NCBI GenBank assembly: GCA_021781495.1
Contig: JAJXWS010000006.1
Location: 1 to 61,076 of the forward strand
Length of the DNA: 61,076 bases
From: Acidobacteriota bacterium
Lineage (GTDB): Bacteria > Acidobacteriota > Terriglobia > Terriglobales > Acidobacteriaceae
Direction: 5' to 3'
This document shows positions 42,361-49,972 of this stretch, piece by piece. Every line of letters begins with the position of its first letter. The stretch's first letter is position 1. The notes beneath the pieces were generated by a model. It did not search any database and was not told the DNA's origin. It worked only from the letters and a program-made list of their open reading frames with translations. Made by a program: the position numbers and the translations under genes.

Positions 42361-42861
42361 TTACGGATGCGACTGGCCTCCGGCGACCACTTCAAGTCCG
42401 TGACGCAGCAATGGCAGGATGCTTGTCAGGCTCTCTTCCGCACCTCGATGACTGCCCGGGAGGTTCACGATCAGGGTGTGTCCCGCAAGTCCAGCTACAC
42501 CTCGCGAGAGCCAGGCGTAGGGGTTGAGGCTTGCTCCCTGCACGCGAATGGCCTCGGCCAGACCGGGAGCCTCGCGCTCAAGAACGCGCCGGGTAGCCTC
42601 TGGAGTGCGATCGCGCGGGCCAAGGCCGGTGCCCCCGGTGGTGAGCACCAAACGCACGCCCTGATGGCACCAGCGGCGAAGCTGAGCCTCGATCTCATCC
42701 ACTTCGTCCGGCAGAAGCGCGGTAAGAATCTGCGCCTGCGGCCACTGCTCGCGGAGCAATGCCTCAACGGCAGGGCCAGCAGTATCCGTTGCCAGGCCCT
42801 GCGAACAGCGATCCGATACGGTAAGGACAGCGAACAGCAATTTATCGCCCTCCCTTCGCAT
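42361..42861 (-). CDS. mog: Molybdopterin adenylyltransferase
   Basis: A 166-residue MogA/MoaB-type enzyme that adenylates molybdopterin before molybdenum insertion. Motifs: LTVSDRCSQGLATDTAGP at the start, LTTGGTGLGPRDRTPEAT in the middle (binding the nucleotide), and a final LPGSHRGAEESL. The start is unsettled: ATG 42861 overlaps the end of the upstream esterase by 20 nt, while TTG 42840 lies 2 nt after the esterase stop behind an AAGGGAGGGC ribosome site inside the overlap. Either way translation is coupled. The nearby MsrP is a molybdoenzyme. Confidence 0.92.
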   Translation of the reverse strand: MRREGDKLLFAVLTVSDRCSQGLATDTAGPAVEALLREQWPQAQILTALLPDEVDEIEAQLRRWCHQGVRLVLTTGGTGLGPRDRTPEATRRVLEREAPGLAEAIRVQGASLNPYAWLSRGVAGLAGHTLIVNLPGSHRGAEESLTSILPLLRHGLEVVAGGQSHP

Positions 42862-43783
42862 CCGCCTGCAACACTCGGATGGTATGGAGCCAGGTGATTA
42901 CACTCTGTGGCCATGTGGTGATGGGCAACGCCGTGCGACGCAGGCCGTAGCCGTGTCCGCCTTCCGCGTAGACGTGGAGCTCCGCGGGAACTCCTGCGCT
43001 CTTCAGGGCCATGAAGTAGTTGATGACGTTCTCCACATGCACCGGATCATCCTCCGCCTGCAAGAGGAAGGTGGGCGGTGTATCGGCAGTGGGATGGATC
43101 TCCGGGTTGGGAGCCATTCCCTTCTCCGCATTCGCCAGATAGCCGGGATAGAGAACGACGGCGAAGTCCGGCCGGCAACTCAACGCATCTGCCGCATCCA
43201 CAGGAGGGTAGAGGCGCTGCTCGTAGTGGGTGCTGATGGCCGCGGAGAGATGGCCACCCGCCGAGAAGCCCAGCACTCCCACGCGGTGAGGATCAATGTG
43301 CCACTCAGCCGCGTGCTCGCGGACCAGCCCGAGCGCGCGCTGGGCATCCTGCAGGGCCGCTGGCGACTTCGGATAGGGGCCAGTGTCGGGGACGCGGTAC
43401 TTGACCAGAATGCAGGTAATGCCCTCGGCGTTCAGCCAATCGCAGACCTCAGTGCCCTCCAGATCGATGGCCAGGATCTTGTAGCCTCCGCCGGGGAAGA
43501 CAACAACTGCGGCTCCGGTGTTTCGGCCCTTGGGCGAGTAAACCGTCAGCGTGGGCGTGGCAACATTGCCGAGGCGGATCAGCGGGCGGCCCGCAATCAG
43601 CTTGTCCTTCGCAGATGTGGTATCCACTTCAGGCGGCAGGCTGGTGGGCGCGCCCGGAGCTTTGCCGGGCCAGAGATTCACGGTGATGTGGCCGGGCGCG
43701 GGCTGCCATGCGGGCTTTTGAGCATGGGCTGCAGCAGGAATCGCCAGTGTGGCGCAGAGAAAAAACATGGCTCGTTGCTTCAT
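42842..43783 (-). CDS. Secreted alpha/beta hydrolase (BD-FAE-like esterase)
   Basis: A 313-residue exported esterase. The signal peptide is residues 1-22 (ending AHAQ). The fold start VVVFPGGGYKILAI includes the oxyanion HGG-like GGG, the nucleophile elbow is GFSAGG (Ser174), the acid near LLQAEDDPVH, and the His in EGGHGYG. This matches the BD-FAE/hormone-sensitive-lipase type, common among xylan/feruloyl esterases. The ATG at 43783 has GAGG upstream; the longer frame to 43819 is rejected. It overlaps the mog gene on the same strand; function is unrelated as far as can be seen. Confidence 0.85.
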   Translation of the reverse strand: MKQRAMFFLCATLAIPAAAHAQKPAWQPAPGHITVNLWPGKAPGAPTSLPPEVDTTSAKDKLIAGRPLIRLGNVATPTLTVYSPKGRNTGAAVVVFPGGGYKILAIDLEGTEVCDWLNAEGITCILVKYRVPDTGPYPKSPAALQDAQRALGLVREHAAEWHIDPHRVGVLGFSAGGHLSAAISTHYEQRLYPPVDAADALSCRPDFAVVLYPGYLANAEKGMAPNPEIHPTADTPPTFLLQAEDDPVHVENVINYFMALKSAGVPAELHVYAEGGHGYGLRRTALPITTWPQSVITWLHTIRVLQADAKGGR

Positions 43784-43862
43784 ACCAGATGCCTCGACGA
43801 AAATGAAAAGTGTTCGCAAAGATGATGCCAGCCCCGGAAAGGAATAGGCAAATGCAACACCG

Positions 43863-44813
43863 TCATGGGCGTGCGTTGGGCGGAACGAGAAGCGTAAGCA
43901 TTTGCGATGCTACTTCAATCCTGGCGGGCAAGGTCCCCAGCACTTCACCGTCCGCCTCAACGTAAACGGGCGCGGGAGAACCATTCGCTGCGCGACACTG
44001 GACCGAGACAGCCTCGATCAGCTCCACCTCGGAAGAGAAGGTCTGGCGGCCAGCAATCACCGCGAGCAGGAAGCGGAGATAGCGCAGCCGGCTGCGCGTC
44101 TTAAAGGCGACCAAATGCAGCCAGCCGTTGTGAAGCGTAGCTCCCGGCGCCAGGGTACGGAGAACGCCGCCAAAGGAGCGGACGCGCACAGCCAGAAGCT
44201 GCGACATCTGCTCGACTCGCGGGACGGGATTGCCGTTGACCTGAAACGTTGCCTCAAACAATGGAAACGGGTTTGTGGCCCAGATGCGGAAGGCTTCCAC
44301 CAGGTAAAGAATGTAGCCGAATTTGCGCTTGAGACCGGCATCCAACCGCGACATGAGCAGCGCATCCGCTCCAACGCCGGCAGCCACGGTGAAGTAACGG
44401 GAGCAATCGGCACCGCTCTTGTCGCGATAGAAGATGCGGCCGACGTGAACCTGCGTGGGAACAGCCCGTAGCATTGCGCGCACAGCCTTTACCGGCGAAC
44501 GGCCAAGATTAAGGTCCTGGGCAAGCGCGTTGGCCGTGCCGAGGGGGATGACACCGAGGGCAACGGGCGTATCAACCAGGCATTGGAGAATCTCGTGAAC
44601 AGTGCCATCTCCCCCGCCGGCGAGGATGGTGTCATATCCGTGGCGAACGGCGCTGGCCGCAAGGGTACGGGCACTGCCCGGCGCATTGGTTTCAAGCGCT
44701 TCTGCCTCGATACCAGCCTTGCGCAACTCAGATAGAACTTTGCGTACAACCTCGGCGCGGCGGGCCGAGTATTGTCCTGAAGCCGGGTTGTAGATAAGGG
44801 CAACTCGACGCAT
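43863..44813 (-). CDS. Diacylglycerol/lipid kinase-like protein
   Basis: A 316-residue member of the DAGK catalytic-domain family (YegS/DgkB type), which phosphorylates diacylglycerol or related lipids using ATP. The P-loop-like GGGDGTVHE motif is in ILAGGGDGTVHEILQ, and the LGTANALAQDL motif follows. The second (C-terminal) beta-sandwich region contains ADGEVLGTLP near the end. The ATG at 44813 is used because it starts MRRVALIYNPASG, the normal family start; the open frame to 44990 is a spurious extension. It is divergent from the blaI-like gene, with a 318-bp gap. Confidence 0.9.
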   Translation of the reverse strand: MRRVALIYNPASGQYSARRAEVVRKVLSELRKAGIEAEALETNAPGSARTLAASAVRHGYDTILAGGGDGTVHEILQCLVDTPVALGVIPLGTANALAQDLNLGRSPVKAVRAMLRAVPTQVHVGRIFYRDKSGADCSRYFTVAAGVGADALLMSRLDAGLKRKFGYILYLVEAFRIWATNPFPLFEATFQVNGNPVPRVEQMSQLLAVRVRSFGGVLRTLAPGATLHNGWLHLVAFKTRSRLRYLRFLLAVIAGRQTFSSEVELIEAVSVQCRAANGSPAPVYVEADGEVLGTLPARIEVASQMLTLLVPPNARP

Positions 44814-45131
44814 GGAGCTCTTCGTCCTGGACGGAACCTGACTTAACAGGAAACCTGTCTTTATCTTCGCAGACGGGAATGGCGCAACCCCTGGGATTGC
44901 AATTCCGGAACCCAGGCCGTCGAACCGGAGCGAACAGCAAGGAGCGGCATGACAGACCCAAAAGAATGGATACAGGACTCCGGCTCGCACCCTGAGCCCG
45001 CTCTGGGAGGCGAAATAAATCCGGCAGTCACAAAATATTTTCCCCGCTGCTAACTAATCCTTTAGTTGTTCGTCCATAGGGTGTGCGGCGAATCAGACAG
45101 CGGACACTCCGCACGAAAGAAGCGATCGAAA
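44814..45131. other. 318-bp divergent control region
   Basis: Lies between the lipid kinase (minus) and the BlaI-like regulator (plus). It holds the dyad at 45052-45067. The stretch 45030-45065 is AT-rich and probably carries the promoter for the operon. Nothing else was seen. Confidence 0.5.
45052..45067. promoter_or_regulatory. Perfect dyad, probable BlaI operator
   Basis: AACTAA-TCCT-TTAGTT is a perfect inverted repeat, 65 bp upstream of the blaI-like ATG. BlaI/MecI repressors bind such short palindromes, so it is a likely autoregulatory operator for the operon. Confidence 0.6.
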
Positions 45132-45530
45132 ATGCCACCGAAGAAATCCAACACGCTGACTGAGGCTGAGCTCCGGCTGATGAAGATCCTGTGGAAGCGC
45201 GGCGAATCTGCCGTGACAGACCTGGTGGCCGCCATACCGAAGGGCGAGGCACTGGCCTACAACTCGGTGCTGACCACAATTCGAATTCTGGAACAGAAGG
45301 GCTATGTGCAACACCGGCAGGAAGGACGAGCCTTTGTCTACCGGCCTTGCGTAGCCGAGCAGGAAGCAAGCCAGACAGAGATTCGCCACGTGCTGAGCCG
45401 CTTCTTCGGGAACTCGCGCGAGCGGCTATTGCTTTCGATGCTGGGGGATGAAGATATCTCAGCGGATGAGTTGCAGCGCCTGAAGGATGCGATTCAAAAC
45501 GCAGCTCCCGATAAAGAGGATGAGGGATAG
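45132..45530 (+). CDS. BlaI/MecI-type transcriptional repressor
   Basis: A 132-residue winged-helix repressor of the BlaI/MecI/CopY family. The pattern LTEAELRLMKILWKRGESAVTDLVAAI is the conserved start, and LAYNSVLTTIRILEQKGYVQHRQEGRAFVYRP covers the recognition helix and wing. The C-terminal part forms the dimer; family repressors are inactivated by proteolysis there. The ATG at 45132 follows GATCGAAA. The gene is 3 nt upstream of an M56 peptidase gene, and a palindrome lies upstream of it: the classic BlaI-BlaR1 layout, here not linked to a beta-lactamase. Confidence 0.93.
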   Translation: MPPKKSNTLTEAELRLMKILWKRGESAVTDLVAAIPKGEALAYNSVLTTIRILEQKGYVQHRQEGRAFVYRPCVAEQEASQTEIRHVLSRFFGNSRERLLLSMLGDEDISADELQRLKDAIQNAAPDKEDEG

Positions 45531-45533
45531 TGC

Positions 45534-47114
45534 ATGCAGTTGGCCACGGTTGCAGATGCGATGCATGGGGCAAGTCTGAGGGCAGCCAGCCTGCTTCTTG
45601 AAAGCTATCTTCCGCTGAGCCGGCAGGCTGCCACCGCAGCGATCACGATGCTGTGGCAGGGAGCCATGATTGCTGCGGGATTGGCGCTGTATCTCCGGCT
45701 AACGCCACGCATTGGAGCTGCGCATCGCTGGCTGGTGTGGGCAGCCGGATTTGCTACAATCGCGAGCCTGCCTCTCGTTCCGCTGCTGGCTCGGCTTGGC
45801 CATGCCTCGGCGATTGCAACAGCGCAGGGTACAAGCGCTGTAGTCGACAAGCCATGGCTGCAACTGGATGCACGCTGGAGCATAGGAATTGCGGCAATCT
45901 GGCTGGTGGCTTCGCTCTATCGCGCGGTGGATTTAGGTGTACACACAGTTCGCCTGCGCACACTATGGAAGTCGGCCACGCCACTCGAGCACGAAGATCT
46001 TGCAGCAGCTCTGCAAGGGCTGAGGCACGGAAGAATTCGCATCTGCGTTACGAAAACATTGGAACGGCCAAGCGTAATTGGCTTCTGGGCTCCGCGCATT
46101 CTTATCCCCGAGTGGCTGCTATCGCGTTTGAGCGACGCAGAGTTATCCCAGGTTGTGCTGCATGAGGCAGAGCATTTGCGCCGGCGTGACGACTGGACCA
46201 ATCTGCTGCAGAAGATTTGCCTGATCGTATTTCCGCTCAACCCCGCCTTGCTGTGGATAGAGCGCCGACTGTGCCAGGAGCGCGAGATGGCCTGCGACGA
46301 GGGCGTGATTCGCGTAACGCGCGCTCCACGCGCCTATGCTGCGTGCCTTGCAAGCCTGGCGGAGCGCGGACTGCAGCGCAGAGTCGAGGCGCTCTCATTA
46401 GGCGCGTGGCAACGCCGGTCGGAACTTGTGGAGCGTGTACATAGCATTCTGCGGAGTAAGAGCGGATTCAATCCGGCAGCGGCGCGCGCAACTCTTTTCC
46501 TGGTCACCTGCGGACTTCTAATCGCTGCCACTGGCTTCGCCAGCTGTCCGCAGTTAATTGCATTTGTTTCCAGCCAGCCCGCGTCCGCGAACATCGCGCA
46601 GGGTGTAACTCACATACATGCAGCCGTCGCACAAGTACACGTCAACTCCGGGATGGTACGCAGCACTCCTGTAAAGCGGCGTGCGTTGAGCTTCCATACC
46701 GCGGAGACAAAGCCCTTCGCTGTTTCAAATGCATCGGCGCCGCGGTTCATTGCGGTAGATACGGCGCAGGAACAAACGCAAAACACCTTGGCTGATAACG
46801 CGGCCAGGATGCCCCGAATCAAGTTAGCAAGCGCGGAAGCACGAAACTTTGCGCCCGCAGTAAATGAACAACAATCATGGATTCTGCTGACAACGTGGGA
46901 GCAGATAGATACAACCTCCGCAGGGTCGCAACGGTCCGCAGACTATGAGACTCCGCGAAGCACAAGCCATGCATTCAACGGCGAGACGAACACACCCAAC
47001 AGCACGACAGCTCAATGGAGGGTAACACAGCTCGTGTTGCGCGTTCTGCCCTCCAGATCCTCTTCCAATCCGATCGCGTATGTTCGCAGCGACTGGTTTG
47101 CGATTCAACTTTAG
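45534..47114 (+). CDS. M56-family metallopeptidase (BlaR1-like sensor)
   Basis: A 526-residue membrane zinc peptidase. The motif is HEAEH (residues 210-214), with ERRLCQEREMACDEGV as the conserved following segment. Several membrane helices flank it (about 36-56, 67-88, 114-130, 222-240, 322-340). The C-terminal 190 residues, after helix 5, are extracytoplasmic and low-complexity (Ala/Thr/Ser/Gln-rich) without any penicillin-binding sensor domain, so this protein probably senses something other than a beta-lactam. On signal, it would cleave the BlaI-like repressor. It begins 3 nt after the repressor gene; HtrA follows by 34 bp. Confidence 0.9.
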   Translation: MQLATVADAMHGASLRAASLLLESYLPLSRQAATAAITMLWQGAMIAAGLALYLRLTPRIGAAHRWLVWAAGFATIASLPLVPLLARLGHASAIATAQGTSAVVDKPWLQLDARWSIGIAAIWLVASLYRAVDLGVHTVRLRTLWKSATPLEHEDLAAALQGLRHGRIRICVTKTLERPSVIGFWAPRILIPEWLLSRLSDAELSQVVLHEAEHLRRRDDWTNLLQKICLIVFPLNPALLWIERRLCQEREMACDEGVIRVTRAPRAYAACLASLAERGLQRRVEALSLGAWQRRSELVERVHSILRSKSGFNPAAARATLFLVTCGLLIAATGFASCPQLIAFVSSQPASANIAQGVTHIHAAVAQVHVNSGMVRSTPVKRRALSFHTAETKPFAVSNASAPRFIAVDTAQEQTQNTLADNAARMPRIKLASAEARNFAPAVNEQQSWILLTTWEQIDTTSAGSQRSADYETPRSTSHAFNGETNTPNSTTAQWRVTQLVLRVLPSRSSSNPIAYVRSDWFAIQL

Positions 47115-47148
47115 ACAACCATTCCAACAACCCCAGAGTGAGGTAGCT

Positions 47149-48708
47149 ATGCCAGCATCAACTAATTCATTAGTGGTTCGAGCAAAGAAGTTAGCCAAAC
47201 CTGCACGAGCTGTTGCCACTGCTGCGTTCGCAGTCATCGTTCTGTTTGCGCACAGCACGGCACACGCAGCCAGCAATCCCGCATCGCCGTTGGATGACAA
47301 CAGCGTCTCCTCACTGGTGGCATTGGACAATGCAGTGGAAGCAGTGGCGGCGCGGGTAACTCCTGCTGTCGTCAATGTCTCAGTCACCTCGCGCGTTTCC
47401 GCGCAGAATACGAATGCGGACAATGGTCAGGATCAGGGCATACCTCCGAATGCATTGCCGCCCGGCTTCGGCCAGTTCTTTTTTGGTCCGCAGGGACCTG
47501 ACACGACACAGGGCCCACAGTTGGAGCACGGCATCGGAAGCGGCATCATCATCTCGCCCGATGGCTACATTGTGACGAACAACCACGTTGTCGATGGCGC
47601 GATGCAGATTCGCGTAACCCTGCATGATCGTCGCGTCTTTCCTGCAAAACTCGTGGGCGTGGACAAGCTCAACGACCTGGCTGTGATCAAGATTCCAGCC
47701 ACGAACCTGACGAGCATCGCATGGGGCGATTCCACACGACTGCAGCCGGGCCAGACGGTTCTCGCCTTCGGAAGTCCTTTTGGATACTTCCGGTTTTCTG
47801 TCACTCGAGGTATCGTGAGCGCAGTTGACCGCCCGAATCCATACAGTAACGATCCGCGCAAGCCCGGCGCATTCATTCAAACGGATGCTGCGATCAATCC
47901 CGGCAACTCCGGTGGCCCCCTGGTGGATGCCCACGGAGAATTGGTGGGAATCAACACCTTCATCATCTCGAACAATGGGTCATTTGCGGGAGCCGGATTT
48001 GCAATTCCTTCCCAGATCGTAAAAGCGTCTGCGGAATCCATCATCAAGACCGGCGGTGTGCGCCATGGGTACCTTGGCATCACGATGAATGATGTAACGC
48101 CCGATAACGCAAGCTTCTTTGATCTACCGGACGCGAGCGGCGCCATCATCAGCCAGGTAACACCCGGCTCGCCTGCGAGCCACGCCGGACTCAAGGCTGG
48201 CGACGTGTTGCGCGACCTGAACGGGAAGAAGATTGTAAATGGAAGCGCGCTGCAGGTTGCAGTGACTGAGATTGCACCGGGAAATACCATCCATCTGAGT
48301 ATCCTTCGCAATGGCAAGCCGGAAGCCATCCAGGTAACCGTTGGAGAATTCAACGGTGCGAATGAAGTGGCGGGAAATGACGGATCAGGAAAGCAGCAGC
48401 GTGGAAGGCTTGGCCTTGCCGTAGACGACTTGACGCCGCAGCTCCGCGAGCAGCTGAACATCCCTTCGCAGTTGAACGGTGCGGCCATTGCGAATGTGCG
48501 CCCCGCAAGCCCGGCAGACGATGCCGGTCTCTCTCCAGGCGATGTCATTCTCGAAGTGAACCGTCAGCCAGTGCAAACTGCCGATGCCTTTGCTAACAAG
48601 ATTCACTCGCTTCCTGCAGACAAAGACATATTGCTTCTTGTGTGGTCCAAAGGCGGAACCACATATCGGGTAGTGCATCCTGAGGCCGATCCGCAGAACG
48701 GGATGTAA
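47149..48708 (+). CDS. htrA: Do-family periplasmic serine protease (DegP/HtrA)
   Basis: A 519-residue periplasmic protease and chaperone that handles misfolded envelope proteins. After a signal peptide (about residues 20-40, ending AHA) the catalytic triad is His146 (TNNHVV), Asp176 (LNDLAV) and Ser254 (GNSGGPL). Two PDZ domains follow (about 305-390 and 415-505), matching the Do/DegP type, with HYGYLGI-like (RHGYLGITMNDVTP) and GRLGLAVDDLTP starts. The ATG at 47149 has GAGG upstream. It is third in the blaI-M56-htrA operon, which suggests it is induced as an effector. Confidence 0.95.
   Translation: MPASTNSLVVRAKKLAKPARAVATAAFAVIVLFAHSTAHAASNPASPLDDNSVSSLVALDNAVEAVAARVTPAVVNVSVTSRVSAQNTNADNGQDQGIPPNALPPGFGQFFFGPQGPDTTQGPQLEHGIGSGIIISPDGYIVTNNHVVDGAMQIRVTLHDRRVFPAKLVGVDKLNDLAVIKIPATNLTSIAWGDSTRLQPGQTVLAFGSPFGYFRFSVTRGIVSAVDRPNPYSNDPRKPGAFIQTDAAINPGNSGGPLVDAHGELVGINTFIISNNGSFAGAGFAIPSQIVKASAESIIKTGGVRHGYLGITMNDVTPDNASFFDLPDASGAIISQVTPGSPASHAGLKAGDVLRDLNGKKIVNGSALQVAVTEIAPGNTIHLSILRNGKPEAIQVTVGEFNGANEVAGNDGSGKQQRGRLGLAVDDLTPQLREQLNIPSQLNGAAIANVRPASPADDAGLSPGDVILEVNRQPVQTADAFANKIHSLPADKDILLLVWSKGGTTYRVVHPEADPQNGM
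47161..47174. promoter_or_regulatory. Second BlaI-like dyad inside the start of htrA
   Basis: ACTAAT-TC-ATTAGT at 47161-47174 is a perfect inverted repeat of the same half-site type (ACTAAT) as the dyad at 45052. It sits over codons 5-9 of htrA, so it may be an internal operator. Confidence 0.35.
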
Positions 48709-48732
48709 CAGAAGATTCCTGAGCTCCCATTG

Positions 48733-48780
48733 AACAAAAGAGCCGCTACAGCGCCAGCGCGTCGTAGTGGCCCTTTTGTT
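48733..48780 (+). terminator. Long hairpin after htrA
   Basis: AACAAAAGAGCCGCTAC (48733-48749) pairs with GTAGTGGCCCTTTTGTT (48764-48780), with two mismatches and a 14-nt loop. The second arm ends in a T-rich segment. It lies 24 bp after the htrA stop. Confidence 0.75.
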
Positions 48781-48907
48781 TCGGGCTTGCCTTGCACAGA
48801 CTGACATGGCGAAGAGGATGATCTTCGGCACACATTCGCAGTCCTCCATACCCTTTCAACTCTCGGAATCCAGACCGAGGTTTTATGATAGGCGCTGCGA
48901 GGTGAAT

Positions 48908-49894
48908 ATGCTCGGTCGCTGCATCTGTCTTCTGCTTCTCAATTTCGCTGTCTTCCTTTCCTGTCAGGCACAGAGCGCACAACCTCTTGCCCTGGAAAAG
49001 ACATTGCCGCTCCCGGGCATCCAAGGAAGGATCGATCACCTATCATTCGATTCAAAGGGCGATCGTCTCTTCGTGTCTGCGCTTGGAAATGGAACAGTCG
49101 AAGTGATTGATCTTCGCACCATGGCACGCAGTCATGAGATTACTGGATTGAAAGAACCGCAGGGAGTGCTCTTCAGCGTCCAGGACGACCGCCTGTTTGT
49201 AGCATGCGGCGGTGACGGCACACTGCGCAGCTACAGCGGATCAACCTATGCACCGCTCAGGACGGTGTCACTTGGAGACGATGCGGACAACGTACGCTTC
49301 GATGCTGCAAGCCATGAGATTCTTGTGGGATACGGAAGCGGTGGCATAGCAGCCTTCAATAAGGACCTGAAGCAGATCTCGGATGTGAAACTCCCCGCCC
49401 ATCCCGAGTCGTTCCAGATTGGACAGAGCGGCTCGCTCCTCTACATCAACATTCCCGATGGCAAGATGATTGCGGTAGTCGATCGCGCTCGCAATGCCGT
49501 GACACATCAATGGCCGCAATTCACCGCACACGCAAATTTTCCGATGGCGCTCGATGAAGCCAGCCATCGCGTGTTCATTGGCTTTCGCAGGCCACCGCTG
49601 CTAGAGGTCCTGAACGCCGATAGTGGCGAACCTGTTGCTCAACTGCCAATCGCCGCGGATGCGGATGACATGTTTTATGACCACAATCGACGCCGTATTT
49701 ACGTGATTGGCGGTGAAGGCGTCTTAGACGTAATCGAGCAGAAGGATGCAGACCACTATGTGCTGACGCAGCAATTGCAGAGTTCGCCCGGTGCGCGTAC
49801 GGGATTGTTTGTCAGCGACCTGAACAGGTTATATGTAGCCGCACCTCAGCATGGGCCAAAGCCCGCCGAGATACTCATCTATCGCGTCCAGTAG
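48908..49894 (+). CDS. Secreted YncE/YVTN-type beta-propeller protein
   Basis: A 328-residue exported protein (signal about residues 4-23, CICLLLLNFAVFLSCQAQ). The rest forms YVTN/YncE-type blades: GRIDHLSFDSKGDRLFVSALGNGTVEVIDLRT, DDRLFVACGGDGTLRSYSG, GSLLYINIPDGKMIAVVDRA, ASHRVFIGFRRPPLLEVLNADSG, NRRRIYVIGGEGVLDVIEQ and DLNRLYVAAPQ; six to seven blades. Such proteins bind ligands or act at the surface, no enzyme motif is seen. The ATG at 48908 has GAGGTGAAT upstream; the earlier frame start at 48767 overlaps the hairpin. It may share transcription with htrA only by read-through. Confidence 0.85.
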   Translation: MLGRCICLLLLNFAVFLSCQAQSAQPLALEKTLPLPGIQGRIDHLSFDSKGDRLFVSALGNGTVEVIDLRTMARSHEITGLKEPQGVLFSVQDDRLFVACGGDGTLRSYSGSTYAPLRTVSLGDDADNVRFDAASHEILVGYGSGGIAAFNKDLKQISDVKLPAHPESFQIGQSGSLLYINIPDGKMIAVVDRARNAVTHQWPQFTAHANFPMALDEASHRVFIGFRRPPLLEVLNADSGEPVAQLPIAADADDMFYDHNRRRIYVIGGEGVLDVIEQKDADHYVLTQQLQSSPGARTGLFVSDLNRLYVAAPQHGPKPAEILIYRVQ

Positions 49895-49972
49895 CCATGC
49901 TCTATTCTCCTATGCCCCTTTCTTTACGCAAAGTGGAAATAGGGGACGTAGCAGTTCTAGCCAGAGCACCTC

